Shown here one piece after another: positions 43,468 through 52,501 of a stretch of DNA of 64,000 nt. Numbering within the stretch: the first letter of the stretch is position 1; each line of letters begins with the position of its first letter. The position numbers and the translations under genes are program-made. The DNA lies in NCBI RefSeq assembly GCF_014207355.1, contig NZ_JACHEF010000002.1, forward strand, positions 1,170,195 through 1,234,194, written 5' to 3'. The notes under the pieces were generated by a model, which was given only the letters and a program-made list of their open reading frames with translations, did no database searches and had not been told where the DNA came from. Source of the DNA: Mesorhizobium sangaii. Lineage in GTDB: Bacteria > Pseudomonadota > Alphaproteobacteria > Rhizobiales > Rhizobiaceae.

Positions 43468-45080
43468 GCCGGCCGCGCCTGGATCGATACGTCAGCGATC
43501 GCCGCCTTGGCCATGGCGAGTTGCGCCGGGGCAACGGACAGATCGCGCAGGCCGGCCTCGAGCAGCGACGGGATCGCGGCTGGGTCACCGCCGGCGTCGC
43601 CGCACAGGCTGACCGGGATTTCTTCGCGCAGGCCAAACGCCGTCACGGCGGCGACCAGCCGCAGCACGGCTGGATGACGGACCGAATTGAGGTGTACCAC
43701 CAGAGCGTTGTCGCGGGCAGCCGCCATGACATATTGAGTCAGGTCGTTGGAGCCGATCGAGAAGAAGGCGGCCTCGGCAAAGGCCTCGGGCGCGATCGCC
43801 ACCGAAGGCACCTCGACCATGATGCCGAGCGGCGGCATTTTATGCGCAATGCCGCGCGCGGCAAGCTCTGCCTGTTCTTCGGCGAACATCGCCGCTGCCT
43901 GGCTGTATTCCTCCACAATGGCGATCATCGGGAACATCACTTTCAGACTGCCGTGCACGGCGGCGCGCAGCAGTGCCCGGATTTGTACACGAAACACTTC
44001 CGGCCGCGCCAGCGACAGCCTGATGCCGCGCAGGCCGAGGAACGGATTGGTCTCCTCGACGGTGAAGCCGGGCACTGGCTTGTCGCCGCCGGCATCGACG
44101 GTGCGGATCGTCACCGGCTTTTCGCCGGCCCATTCCAGCACCTTGCGATAGGCGCGATACTGCGTTTCCTCATCGGGCAACGTCTTGCCGAACAGGAATT
44201 CGGTGCGCATCAGGCCGACGCCGTCGCAGGTGGCGATGTCGATGCCGTCGACGTCGGACGGATCGGCGATGTTGACCTGCACCCGCACCGCTATGCCGGT
44301 CCTGGTCACCGCCGGCCGCGCCAGAAAAATCCCGGCCCGGTCGCGGCGCGCCGAGAACGACGACGACGATTGGCGAAAGGCGTCGATCTCGGCCTTGGAA
44401 GGCGACAGCACAATGCCGCCATGTTCGGCATCGAGCAGTGCGATGCCGGCAAGGTTGGCAGGCGCGTTGCCAAGACCCACCACCCCAAGCCCCACAACCA
44501 TGGGCACGCCGCGTGAGCGCGCCAGCATGGCGACGTGGCTCGCCGTGCTGCCCGCCTTCAGCGCGATGCCGCCACCGCCACTCCAGTCGGTTTCGAGAAA
44601 ACGCGTCGGCGCGATGTCCTCGCCGTAGAGGATGGCGCCCGATGGTGCCTGCACCTCGCCATCTTCGGTCAGCGCGCGCAGCACCTGGTCCCTGATGTCG
44701 CGTATGTCGGCCGCACGGGCGCGGAAATACTCTTGATCCGAGGTCTCGTAGCCGGCGATTTCCACATCCAGCGCCTGTCGCCATGCCGTATCGGCGGGCT
44801 GTCCGGAGGCAATCGCTGCAAAGGCCGGGCCGCTCAACGCGTCGTCCCCGAGCATGGCGATCTGAAATTCGAGGATGTCGGCGGCGTCACCGTCAGCGAG
44901 ATTGATCAATGCGGTGAGACGGCCCGTCGCAACGTCGATTGCGGTCTCGAGCGCGGCCTTCTCGTCGGCAGCATTTTCCTTGCAGGCGTAGGCAATGGCA
45001 ATCTGGTCGAGGTCGAACAACGGTCCCTCGGCATACCCGGCCGAGGCCGAAATGCCTTGCAGCCTAAGCGGTTCGGACAT
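43464..45080 (-). CDS. PTS Enzyme I (PEP-protein phosphotransferase) of the dha operon
   Basis: A 538-residue Enzyme I. The phosphohistidine lies in GSTASHVAMLARSRGVP near residue 190. The PEP-binding TIM barrel has GVGLMRTEFLF near residue 290, TVDAGGDKPVPGF, GLRGIRLSL and the C-terminal FSIGSNDLTQYVMAAAR with the acid-base Cys in VSLCGDAGG near residue 500. There is no GAF domain, so it is not the nitrogen-PTS PtsP. Encoding its own EI and HPr makes this Dha system self-contained. ATG 45080 overlaps the HPr gene by 17 bases. Confidence 0.92.
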   Translation of the reverse strand: MSEPLRLQGISASAGYAEGPLFDLDQIAIAYACKENAADEKAALETAIDVATGRLTALINLADGDAADILEFQIAMLGDDALSGPAFAAIASGQPADTAWRQALDVEIAGYETSDQEYFRARAADIRDIRDQVLRALTEDGEVQAPSGAILYGEDIAPTRFLETDWSGGGGIALKAGSTASHVAMLARSRGVPMVVGLGVVGLGNAPANLAGIALLDAEHGGIVLSPSKAEIDAFRQSSSSFSARRDRAGIFLARPAVTRTGIAVRVQVNIADPSDVDGIDIATCDGVGLMRTEFLFGKTLPDEETQYRAYRKVLEWAGEKPVTIRTVDAGGDKPVPGFTVEETNPFLGLRGIRLSLARPEVFRVQIRALLRAAVHGSLKVMFPMIAIVEEYSQAAAMFAEEQAELAARGIAHKMPPLGIMVEVPSVAIAPEAFAEAAFFSIGSNDLTQYVMAAARDNALVVHLNSVRHPAVLRLVAAVTAFGLREEIPVSLCGDAGGDPAAIPSLLEAGLRDLSVAPAQLAMAKAAIADVSIQARPA

Positions 45081-45366
45081 GGTCCGCGCCTTCGTCGAAA
45101 TCGCGCCGCACCAGTTCGACCAGCGCGTCGACGGCATCATTGGCGCCATCGCCGCTGGCCCTGATATGCAGCACTGTGCCTTTCGGCGCCTTGGTGGCCA
45201 TCACCTTGACGATGCTCTTGGCGTCGAACCACGGCCCGTTGGCGGCCAGTGCTATCTCCACCTCGGCGGCGAAGGTCTTGGCCAGCTTGGTGAACTTCAC
45301 CGAAGGACGCGCATGCAGACCCACCTCGTGGGTGATCAGGACGGTCGCTTCGGCGGATGCGGACAT
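45064..45366 (-). CDS. HPr-like phosphocarrier
   Basis: A 100-residue HPr. It has the active histidine in HEVGLHARPSVKF (about residue 19) and the second-helix segment KSIVKVMATKAPKGTVLHI. The Ser46-equivalent (KSIV) is present. It carries phosphate from Enzyme I to the DhaM EIIA domain. In E. coli the HPr, EI and EIIA parts are joined in a single DhaM; here they are separate adjacent genes. Its stop overlaps the EI start. Confidence 0.92.
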   Translation of the reverse strand: MSASAEATVLITHEVGLHARPSVKFTKLAKTFAAEVEIALAANGPWFDAKSIVKVMATKAPKGTVLHIRASGDGANDAVDALVELVRRDFDEGADHVRTA

Positions 45367-45387
45367 GTCTTTAAAGTTCCCGTTCGC

Positions 45388-45777
45388 TCACGACGGCGAC
45401 AATTCGTGCGCCGTCGCCACCACTTCGCGCAGCGAGGCGCCGCCGGACGCCTCGGTCGCCGCCATCACCGCGCCTTCGACGATCGGCGCGTTGCAGACGA
45501 TGATCTTCTGCGCACGCGGCTCGCCGATCATCTCCACCGCCATTTCGCTGTTGGTCTCGGCGCCGCCGAGATCGACCAGGATAGCGACGCCGGCCTCCGA
45601 CCAGGCCCTGTCGATGGCGCTCATGATCGCCTCGACATTGGTGCCGAGCCCGCCATGGCCGTTTCCGCCGCACCATGCAAGCGGCACTTCGTCGCCCACC
45701 ATCTGCCGCACCATGTCGGCCGTGCCCTCGGCGACCAGCGGCGAATGCGAAACGATGACGATGCCGACATTGCTCAT
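45388..45777 (-). CDS. dhaM: DhaM EIIA subunit
   Basis: A 129-residue mannose-type EIIA domain. The phosphohistidine is in GIVIVSHSPLVAEG (His11), followed by the typical GTNVEAIMSAI and LVDLGGAETNSEMA motifs. It receives phosphate from HPr and recharges ADP bound to DhaL. It overlaps dhaL by 4 bases and precedes the HPr gene by 21 bases. Only the EIIA part of the multidomain E. coli DhaM is present. Confidence 0.92.
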   Translation of the reverse strand: MSNVGIVIVSHSPLVAEGTADMVRQMVGDEVPLAWCGGNGHGGLGTNVEAIMSAIDRAWSEAGVAILVDLGGAETNSEMAVEMIGEPRAQKIIVCNAPIVEGAVMAATEASGGASLREVVATAHELSPS

Positions 45778-46376
45778 GCGCTTTCCCCGACGGTTTCGGC
45801 CACTGTCCGCACCAGAAGCGCGGTTGAACGCGCGCCGGCATCCATATGGCCGATCGAGCGGTCGCCAAGGAACGAGGCGCGGCCACGCAGGGCCTTCATC
45901 GGCACGGTCGCTTCGGCGGCAGCGTCGGCGTCATCGGCGATTTCCGCCGCCGTCTTTCCCTGCAGCAGCGCCTCATGCACAGGCTGCAGCACGTCGAGCA
46001 TCGTCTTTTGCCCGACCTGTGACTTGCCCCGCGCCGCCACCGCTTCGATCGCCTTTCCGAAAGCCAGGGTCAGATTGGCGCGATCGGGCGCGGCGGAAAT
46101 CTCCTTGCCGAGCGCCATGAACAAGGTGCCGAACAACGGGCCCGAAGCGCCGCCGACCGTCATCACCAGCTTGGTGCCGATCGCCTTGAGTGCCTCGGGC
46201 AGCGGCTTGGCAGCAAACGCCTCGGCCTCGCTGCGTACCGCCTCGAAGCCGCGCTTCATGTTCAGCCCGTGGTCGCCGTCGCCGATCGCCTGGTCCAGCG
46301 CCGTCAACTCCTCGGCGTGCGTGGCAATCGTATCCGCGGCCACCACGATCAGCCTCGAAAGGTTCAACGCCGCCAT
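45774..46376 (-). CDS. dhaL: Dihydroxyacetone kinase, DhaL subunit (PTS type)
   Basis: A 200-residue ADP-binding subunit. The metal-binding aspartates are in LDQAIGDGDHGLNMKRGF near residue 30, followed by GGASGPLFGTLF near residue 78 and GKSQVGQKTMLDVL near residue 118. ATG 46376 aligns with the start of E. coli DhaL; the frame is open to an ATG at 46445 that would add 23 unrelated residues. It is translationally coupled to dhaM. Because the upstream gene has its own L domain, this operon carries two complete Dha-phosphorylating systems. Confidence 0.9.
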   Translation of the reverse strand: MAALNLSRLIVVAADTIATHAEELTALDQAIGDGDHGLNMKRGFEAVRSEAEAFAAKPLPEALKAIGTKLVMTVGGASGPLFGTLFMALGKEISAAPDRANLTLAFGKAIEAVAARGKSQVGQKTMLDVLQPVHEALLQGKTAAEIADDADAAAEATVPMKALRGRASFLGDRSIGHMDAGARSTALLVRTVAETVGESA

Positions 46377-46448
46377 GTCACCCAAATTCCTGGTTCCCAC
46401 CCTGCCGGCAGTAGCGAAAGAATTTTCATTCGACAACTGAAGCATGCG

Positions 46449-48092
46449 TCAGGCCGCTGCAAGCAGCGTGGCCGCGGCGGCAAAGGCCTCGGCCACCGCA
46501 TAGGCGCCGGGGTCAACCACGCCTTGCAGCTTGCTGCCGACATAGGCGGACCGCCCGGCTTTCGCCCTGTCCATGGCGGACGTGGCCTCGGCACCGCGTC
46601 GAGCCGCTGTTGCCGCTTCCTCCAGGCCGCCGGCGTCGAGCGCTTTCAGGGCTGGCTCGAGGGCATCGATCATGGTGCGGTCGCCGACCTTTGCGCCGCC
46701 GTAGAAAGTCATCCGTTCGAGACCGGCAAGCAGCGCCTTGGCCACGCTGGCGCCGCCGTCCAGGGCCTGCGCTGCCGCGGTGAAGAAGATCGACAGCAGC
46801 ACCCCGCTGGAGCCGCCCATGGACGTGCTCAGAATGTCGCCCACCGCGCCAAGGGTTGCCGCGGGATCGGCAAGCGGCAGCATATCAAGCCGCTCGAGCA
46901 CACTGCGCGCGCCAGTCGCCACCGTCGAACCGGTGTCGCCGTCTCCCGCCTTGGCGTCCAGCCCGTTCAACGTGCCTTCGAGCGCGATCAGCCTTTCGCA
47001 GATGCTGACGACAAGGCGCCGGGTGCGGGCATCCTGGCTGGGTTTACGCGCCGCGCCCTCAGCGGCTGGTTTGGCGATGGGCACGACGGAAGGTGAAACA
47101 AAAGGCCTTGCCGGCATCCAGGCGTGCGGACCGACCGGCGCCAGCAGGGCCTTCTCGCGTACGGCGTCGAGCCGGATCAGCGACAGCGAGAAACCGTTCA
47201 TGTTGAGCGCCGTCATCAGCGGTCCGGGGCCGATCGTCAGCTTGATGGTTTTGGCCAGCGGCGAAGCAAGCACGGCATTGGCGACAAGCGACATTTCGAG
47301 GGGCGGCACCGAACCGAGATTGTTGATCAGCAGGGCATGGCTGGCCGCAGGATCGAGCCGTGCCGCAAGCCGCTCCGCCATGATCGCGACCAGCCTGTCG
47401 GCGCTTTGCACCGCAATCCGTTCGACGCCCGGCTCGCCATGAATGCCGAGACCGAGTTCGCCATCGTTTTCGCCAAATCTGTCTTCGTGCGGCTGGCCCG
47501 GGATCGAACAGGACGAAAGAGACATGCCGAGTGACACAATGTCCTTTGCCGCTGCTCGCGCGGCCGCCGCGATATCAGCCAGATCGTGGCCGGCTTCCGA
47601 CAGATGGCCTGATATCTTGTGCACGAACAAGGTGCCGGCAACGCCGCGCGGCTGGGCGATGTCGGGGAGCGCGATATCGTCGGCGACGATCACCATCTCG
47701 ACGCGAAAACCTTCGGCGCGCGCCTTCTCGGCTGCCAGGCCGAAATTGAGCCGGTCGCCGGTGTAGTTCTTGACGATCAGCAGGCAGCCGGCCGGGCCGG
47801 TGACCGCGCGAATGGCGGCCAGCACCGCCTCGACGCTTGGCGAGGCAAAGATCTCGCCCGAGACAGCGGCCGTCAGCATGCCCTTACCGACGAAGCCGGC
47901 ATGTGACGGCTCGTGCCCGGCGCCGCCGCCGGAGACGACGCTGACCTTCGTCCTGTCCCAGTCGGCGCGCAGGACGACCTTGATCTCGGGATAACCGTCG
48001 AGGCGCGCAAGGTCGCCTGCGCCAATGGTCCGCAAGAGGCCGTCCAGCGCCTCGCTGACGATCGTTTCCCTGCGATTGAAAAAGTGCTTCAT
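46449..48092 (-). CDS. ATP-dependent dihydroxyacetone kinase (fused DAK1-DAK2)
   Basis: A 547-residue fusion. The K domain (about residues 1-325) has VSGGGAGHEPSHAGFVGKG and the catalytic GLGIHGEPG (His near 214). The L domain (about 350-547) has LNGLDAKAGDGDTGSTVATG and MGGSSGVLLSIFF. Such fusions use ATP directly and act on dihydroxyacetone, glyceraldehyde or related C3/C4 ketoses. It is encoded between the ABC importer and the PTS-type subunits, so the importer's substrate is probably a triose or a polyol converted to one. Slightly shorter than the Citrobacter enzyme (~552). Confidence 0.9.
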   Translation of the reverse strand: MKHFFNRRETIVSEALDGLLRTIGAGDLARLDGYPEIKVVLRADWDRTKVSVVSGGGAGHEPSHAGFVGKGMLTAAVSGEIFASPSVEAVLAAIRAVTGPAGCLLIVKNYTGDRLNFGLAAEKARAEGFRVEMVIVADDIALPDIAQPRGVAGTLFVHKISGHLSEAGHDLADIAAAARAAAKDIVSLGMSLSSCSIPGQPHEDRFGENDGELGLGIHGEPGVERIAVQSADRLVAIMAERLAARLDPAASHALLINNLGSVPPLEMSLVANAVLASPLAKTIKLTIGPGPLMTALNMNGFSLSLIRLDAVREKALLAPVGPHAWMPARPFVSPSVVPIAKPAAEGAARKPSQDARTRRLVVSICERLIALEGTLNGLDAKAGDGDTGSTVATGARSVLERLDMLPLADPAATLGAVGDILSTSMGGSSGVLLSIFFTAAAQALDGGASVAKALLAGLERMTFYGGAKVGDRTMIDALEPALKALDAGGLEEAATAARRGAEATSAMDRAKAGRSAYVGSKLQGVVDPGAYAVAEAFAAAATLLAAA

Positions 48093-48172
48093 CGAATTCG
48101 TCCAGTCACTTGTCTGCAGTCATCAATCAGAAGCCGGTGTTGAACCCTTGGCAGGGAAACCCCGAAAACCGT

Positions 48173-49186
48173 TCACATCAGCCTTTGTCCGTCGGCACCA
48201 AAATAGAGCGGCGACCGGTAGCGGATCACCACCCTGTCGCCTTGCCCCAGATCCGTTTCGGGATCGGTCAGCGTCACCAGTTTCCTGGTTCCCACCGTCA
48301 CATGCAGGTGGTTCTGGTCGCCGAGATGCTCGACCCAGTCGACGACGCCGTCGGCATGGCCGTTCGCGGCCTTCTCGATCGACAGATGTTCGGTGCGTGC
48401 GCCGATCGTCTTGGTGCCGGCCGGTGCGCCGCCGTCGGGCAGCAGCCCGGTTGGCAAAAGATTGATGGCCGGCTGGCCGAGCCTGGCCGCGACATGCAGG
48501 TTTGCCGGCTCCGAATAGATCGTGCGGGGCGAGCCGATCTGCACCAGCACGCCGTCGGCAAGGATGCCGATGCGGTCGGCCATCGTCATCGCCTCGATCT
48601 GGTCATGCGTGACATAGAGCATGGTGGCGCCGAGTTCGGCCTGGATGCGTTTCAGTTCGAGCCTGAGATCCGCCCGTAGCTTGGCATCGAGCGACGACAG
48701 CGGCTCGTCCATCAGATAGATCGAAGGCTTGCGCACCAGCGCGCGGCCGATGGCGACGCGCTGCATTTCGCCGCCCGACAGCTTGGTCGAGCGGTTGGCG
48801 AGCTTGTGATGGATGCGCACCATCTTCGCCACTTCCTCGACCCGGCGGCGGATCTGTTCCTCCGGCATCCTTCGTGCCGGCGAGCGCAGCGGGAAGGCAA
48901 GGTTGTCGAACACCGACAAATGCGGATAGAGCGAGTATTGTTGGAACACGAAGGCGGTGTCGCGCTCGGCCGGCGACAGCGTCGTGGCATTGTGGCCGCC
49001 GATTTCGATCGTGCCGGCATCCGGCCGCTCCAGCCCGGCGATCAGCCGCAGCGTCGTCGTCTTGCCGGCGCCGGTCGGCCCGAGCAGCACGACGAACTCA
49101 CCATCGGCGATGGAGAGATCGAGCCCGTTGACAGCGACATGGTCGCCAAAACTCTTGCTCACATTCTTGATGTGCACGTCAGCCAT
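48173..49186 (-). CDS. ABC importer ATPase (MalK/UgpC type), second copy
   Basis: A 337-residue sugar-importer ATPase. Walker A is GPTGAGKTT near residue 38, the Q-loop VFQQYSLYPHLSV, signature LSGGEMQRVAIGRALV near residue 134, Walker B IYLMDEPLSSLD and the C-terminal OB/TOBE regulatory region from about residue 235. ATG 49186 overlaps the previous ATPase gene by 8 bases. Two different ATPase genes in one importer suggest a heterodimer, as in the rhizobial glycerol system GlpS/GlpT. Confidence 0.9.
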   Translation of the reverse strand: MADVHIKNVSKSFGDHVAVNGLDLSIADGEFVVLLGPTGAGKTTTLRLIAGLERPDAGTIEIGGHNATTLSPAERDTAFVFQQYSLYPHLSVFDNLAFPLRSPARRMPEEQIRRRVEEVAKMVRIHHKLANRSTKLSGGEMQRVAIGRALVRKPSIYLMDEPLSSLDAKLRADLRLELKRIQAELGATMLYVTHDQIEAMTMADRIGILADGVLVQIGSPRTIYSEPANLHVAARLGQPAINLLPTGLLPDGGAPAGTKTIGARTEHLSIEKAANGHADGVVDWVEHLGDQNHLHVTVGTRKLVTLTDPETDLGQGDRVVIRYRSPLYFGADGQRLM

Positions 49187-50291
49187 GCTGTGCCCTCCGC
49201 TCCGAGGCGGCATCGTGGATCGCGGTTCTCACCGCGCGGCCCGATCCCTTCTCGAACAGCGACAGCCGAGCGCTGCTCAGCGTCAAGCCGACCTGGTCGC
49301 CGGTCGAGAGCCGGATTTCGGCCGGCACGCGGGCCTTGATGATGCCGTCCGCCGTCTCCACCGCGACGATCTGCGTGGTGCCGAGATATTCGGTGCCATA
49401 GATGGCGCCACGCAGCTTGGAGTTGTCGTCGAAGCGGATGTGTTCCGGACGGATGCCGAGCGCCATGTCGGCCGGGGCGATATCGTCACGCACCTCTGGC
49501 ACCGCGACCTTCGCACCCTGGACAGTGATTTCCTTGGCGCCCTTTGCCAGTCCGCCGCCGAAGCCCAGGAAATTCATTGGCGGCGAACCGATGAAATCGG
49601 CGACGAACATAGTCGCCGGCCGGTCGTAGATCTCGCGCGGCGTGCCGAATTGTTCGATGACGCCATGGTTCATCACCGCGATCTTGTCGGCCATTGACAT
49701 CGCTTCCATCTGGTCGTGCGTGACATAGACGGTGGTGGCGTGGATGCGGTTGTGCAGTTCGCGCAACTCATGGACCATCAAATCGCGGAACTCGGTATCG
49801 AGGGTCCCCAGCGGTTCGTCCATCAGGAAGCACTTTGGCCGCCGCACGATGGCGCGGCCGAGCGCCACCCGCTGGCGGTCGCCACCGGCCAGGCCGGAGA
49901 CGGATTTGTTGAGCAGATGGTCGATGCGCAGAAGCTTGGCTGTCTCTTCGACGCGCTGGCGGATCTCGGCCGATGGCATGCCTTGCGCCAGCAGCGGAAA
50001 GCCTATGTTCTTGCGCACGTTCATGTGCGGATAGAGCGCGAACAGCTGGAAGACGAAGGCGATGTCGCGTTCGCGCGCCCGCAGCATGGTGACGTCGTCG
50101 CCGCCAAGCAGGATCTGGCCGCCCGTCGGCAGTTCGAGCCCGGCGATCATTCGCAGGGTTGTCGTCTTGCCGCAGCCCGACGGTCCGAGCATGACGAAGA
50201 ACTCGCCATCCTCGACGACGAAGTTGGAATCCTGCACGGCGACGAAATCGCCGAAGGCCTTTCTCAGGTGCTGAACGCGAATTTCGGCCAT
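49179..50291 (-). CDS. ABC importer ATPase (MalK/UgpC type), first copy
   Basis: A 370-residue ATPase with Walker A GPSGCGKTT near residue 36, the Q-loop VFQLFALYPHMNV and Walker B CFLMDEPLGTLD. The signature is the variant LAGGDRQRVALGRAI rather than LSGGQ. TOBE-type C-terminus from about residue 235. Together with the neighbouring ATPase it probably forms a heterodimer with one altered ATP site. It starts 2 bases after the small membrane-protein gene. Confidence 0.9.
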   Translation of the reverse strand: MAEIRVQHLRKAFGDFVAVQDSNFVVEDGEFFVMLGPSGCGKTTTLRMIAGLELPTGGQILLGGDDVTMLRARERDIAFVFQLFALYPHMNVRKNIGFPLLAQGMPSAEIRQRVEETAKLLRIDHLLNKSVSGLAGGDRQRVALGRAIVRRPKCFLMDEPLGTLDTEFRDLMVHELRELHNRIHATTVYVTHDQMEAMSMADKIAVMNHGVIEQFGTPREIYDRPATMFVADFIGSPPMNFLGFGGGLAKGAKEITVQGAKVAVPEVRDDIAPADMALGIRPEHIRFDDNSKLRGAIYGTEYLGTTQIVAVETADGIIKARVPAEIRLSTGDQVGLTLSSARLSLFEKGSGRAVRTAIHDAASERRAQHG

Positions 50292-50293
50292 GG

Positions 50294-50500
50294 CTATTCC
50301 GGAAACTTCGAGACGATGATGAACATCACGGTGCCGGCAAGCATGGTGATGAAGGAATAGGTGTAGAGCGACAGCGCGAAGGGCTGGAACAGCATCAGGA
50401 AGCCGAGGGCGATCAGCACCGTGGCGATGTTTTCCATCAGCCCGCGCCTGGCCCAGACCGGCCAGCGCGATTTGCGTTTCTGAGGGCTGGTCAGGGTCAT
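50294..50500 (-). CDS. Small two-span membrane protein of the ABC importer operon
   Basis: A 68-residue protein with a basic N-terminus (TLTSPQKRKSRWPVWARR) and two hydrophobic helices (ENIATVLIALGFLMLF and SFITMLAGTVMFIIV). ATG 50500 overlaps the permease stop codon by 4 bases, and the ATPase gene follows closely, so it is part of the operon. Rhizobial glycerol importers carry a small membrane protein (GlpU) in a comparable place; this is shorter and only analogous on present evidence. Confidence 0.75.
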   Translation of the reverse strand: MTLTSPQKRKSRWPVWARRGLMENIATVLIALGFLMLFQPFALSLYTYSFITMLAGTVMFIIVSKFPE

Positions 50501-51447
50501 TTGCGCACCGCGCCGAAGGTGATGCCGCGCAGCAATTGCTTGCGAAGCAGGATGGTGAAGACCAGGATCGGCACCAGGAAGATCGTCGTGCCGGCCGCCA
50601 CCGCCGGCCAGTCCTGGCCGCCTTCGCCTATGATGGTCGGGATGAAGGGCGGGGCGGTCTGCGCCGTGCCCGAGGTCAAAAGGGCAGCGAACGCATATTC
50701 GTTCCAGGCGAAGATCAGGCAGAAGATGGCGGTGGCGGCAATGCCGGTCGTCGCTTGCGGCAGCACGGTGCGCCAGAAGGCCTGCAGCCGCGTATAGCCG
50801 TCGATCATCGCCGCTTCCTCGTATTCGCGCGGGATCTCGTCGATGAAGCCTTTCAGGAGCCACACCGCCAGTGAGACATTGACCGCCGTATAGAGCAGGA
50901 TCATGCCGAGCGCGGTGTCGGACAGGCCAAGCTCGCGGTACATCAGGTAGATCGGGATGGCCACGGCGATCGGCGGCATCATGCGCGTCGATAGGATGAA
51001 GAACAGGAGGTCATCGGCGAGCGGCACCTTGAAACGCGAGAAGCCATAGGCCGACAGCGTGCCGAGAAACACTGCGCAGAAGGTCGAGCCGAAGGCGATG
51101 ATCAGCGAGTTGACGAAACGCGGCAGGAAGTTGGACGGGCCGGCGATCACCATGTTGCGCTTGCGCGTGGTCTCGTCGCAGAAGTCGGTCGCCGGACCCA
51201 GCGAGTTGATGTATTCCGGCGTCTGCCGCGTCCGCGTCGTGAACAGGTTGCAGTAGCCCTCGAGGCTCGGCTGGAACAGCAGTTTCGGCGGATAGGCGAT
51301 CGAATCCGGCGGCGTCTTGAAGCTGGTGGCGAAGATCCACAGCAGCGGCACGATCGAGATCAGCGCGTAGGCGATGATGATCGCGCCGGCGATGCGCTTC
51401 GAATTTGCCGAGGGTGCGACGACCGAGTGGGCAGTGGTCAGGCTCAT
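50497..51447 (-). CDS. ABC sugar importer permease (MalG type)
   Basis: A 316-residue inner-membrane permease with six main hydrophobic helices. The EAA loop is EYEEAAMIDGYTRLQAFWRTV near residue 215, with the conserved G. A periplasmic insertion after the first helix (about residues 55-105, containing two Cys) is longer than in MalG. It overlaps the companion permease by 4 bases and the small membrane-protein gene by 4 bases. Confidence 0.9.
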   Translation of the reverse strand: MSLTTAHSVVAPSANSKRIAGAIIIAYALISIVPLLWIFATSFKTPPDSIAYPPKLLFQPSLEGYCNLFTTRTRQTPEYINSLGPATDFCDETTRKRNMVIAGPSNFLPRFVNSLIIAFGSTFCAVFLGTLSAYGFSRFKVPLADDLLFFILSTRMMPPIAVAIPIYLMYRELGLSDTALGMILLYTAVNVSLAVWLLKGFIDEIPREYEEAAMIDGYTRLQAFWRTVLPQATTGIAATAIFCLIFAWNEYAFAALLTSGTAQTAPPFIPTIIGEGGQDWPAVAAGTTIFLVPILVFTILLRKQLLRGITFGAVRK

Positions 51448-52430
51448 CTCTGCTTCACCTTGTTGAGCGCCTTGACGTAGATGTTGGCGAGACCGAACAC
51501 CGCGACGAACAGGATGATGGCGAAGGCCGAGGAATAGCCCGTCCGCCAGCTTTCGAAGGCCTGGCGTTTGAGCGTGATCGAGGCGACCTCGGTGGTCGAG
51601 CCCGGCCCGCCACCGGTGAGCAGATTGACCATGTCGAACATCTTGAAGTTCTCGATGCCGCGAAACAGTACCGCCAGCATGATGAAGGGCAGCGCCATCG
51701 GCAGCGTGATCGACCAGAACTGCCGCCAGTTGGAGGCGCGGTCGACCTCGGCCGCCTCATAGATGTATTCGGGGATCGAGCGCAGCCCGGCGAGGCAGAT
51801 CAGCATCACGTAGGGCGTCCACATCCAGGTATCGACGATGATGATCGACCATGGCGCCAGCGACACGTTGGAGAGCATCTGGATGTTCGTTGGCGGGATG
51901 CCGGTGACGAAGGAAATGGCATAGGCGAACAGGCCGATCTGCGGCTCGTAGAGGAAGCGCCAGAAATTGCCGACCACCGCCGGCGACAGCATCATCGGAA
52001 CCAGGATGAGCGTCGTCCAGAACGCGTGGCCACGGAACTTCCTGTCGATCAGCCAGGCCAGCGTGAAGCCGATCAGCGTCTGCAGCAGGATGGTCCAGAA
52101 CACGAAATGCGCCGTCGTCTGCATGGCGATCCAGATGTCCTTGTCCGCGAGGATGCGCTGGTAATTGGCAAAGCCGAGATTCTTCACCACCTCGTTCGGG
52201 CGGTTGGCCCGAAAATTGGTGAACGACAGATAGATCGCCCAGAACAGCGGGAAGATGTTGATGGCGAGCAGCAACAGGATCGTCGGCGAGATGAACAGCC
52301 AGGCGAGGCCCTTGTCGCTGATGCCCCGGACCTTGCGGGCCAACGGTTCCGGGGTCGCCCGGGCAACGTTCTCCGCGGTCCGATTGAGCATGGTCAGTCC
52401 TGCTTCGGTCACTTGGGTCGTCTCTGTCAT
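51444..52430 (-). CDS. ABC sugar importer permease (MalF type)
   Basis: A 328-residue permease with about six membrane helices. The first is WLFISPTILLLLAINIFP and the EAA loop YIYEAAEVDRASNWRQFWSI lies near residue 225. The family segment GGGPGSTTEVASI occurs near residue 275. It lies 71 bases after the binding-protein gene, with a strong hairpin in the gap that may reduce its expression relative to the binding protein. Confidence 0.9.
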   Translation of the reverse strand: MTETTQVTEAGLTMLNRTAENVARATPEPLARKVRGISDKGLAWLFISPTILLLLAINIFPLFWAIYLSFTNFRANRPNEVVKNLGFANYQRILADKDIWIAMQTTAHFVFWTILLQTLIGFTLAWLIDRKFRGHAFWTTLILVPMMLSPAVVGNFWRFLYEPQIGLFAYAISFVTGIPPTNIQMLSNVSLAPWSIIIVDTWMWTPYVMLICLAGLRSIPEYIYEAAEVDRASNWRQFWSITLPMALPFIMLAVLFRGIENFKMFDMVNLLTGGGPGSTTEVASITLKRQAFESWRTGYSSAFAIILFVAVFGLANIYVKALNKVKQR

Positions 52431-52445
52431 GAATTTATCTGAACT

Positions 52446-52475
52446 GCGTCCCGTGCCAAGAGCGGCACGGGACGC
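52446..52475 (-). terminator. Strong hairpin after the binding-protein gene
   Basis: GCGTCCCGTGCC and GGCACGGGACGC form a perfect 12-bp stem with a 6-base loop between the binding-protein and permease genes. There is no T-run, so it probably stabilises the upstream mRNA or limits read-through, a common arrangement in ABC importer operons. Confidence 0.75.
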
Positions 52476-52501
52476 TTGGGCCTAGCTCGGGAGGAGCCGG
52501 A

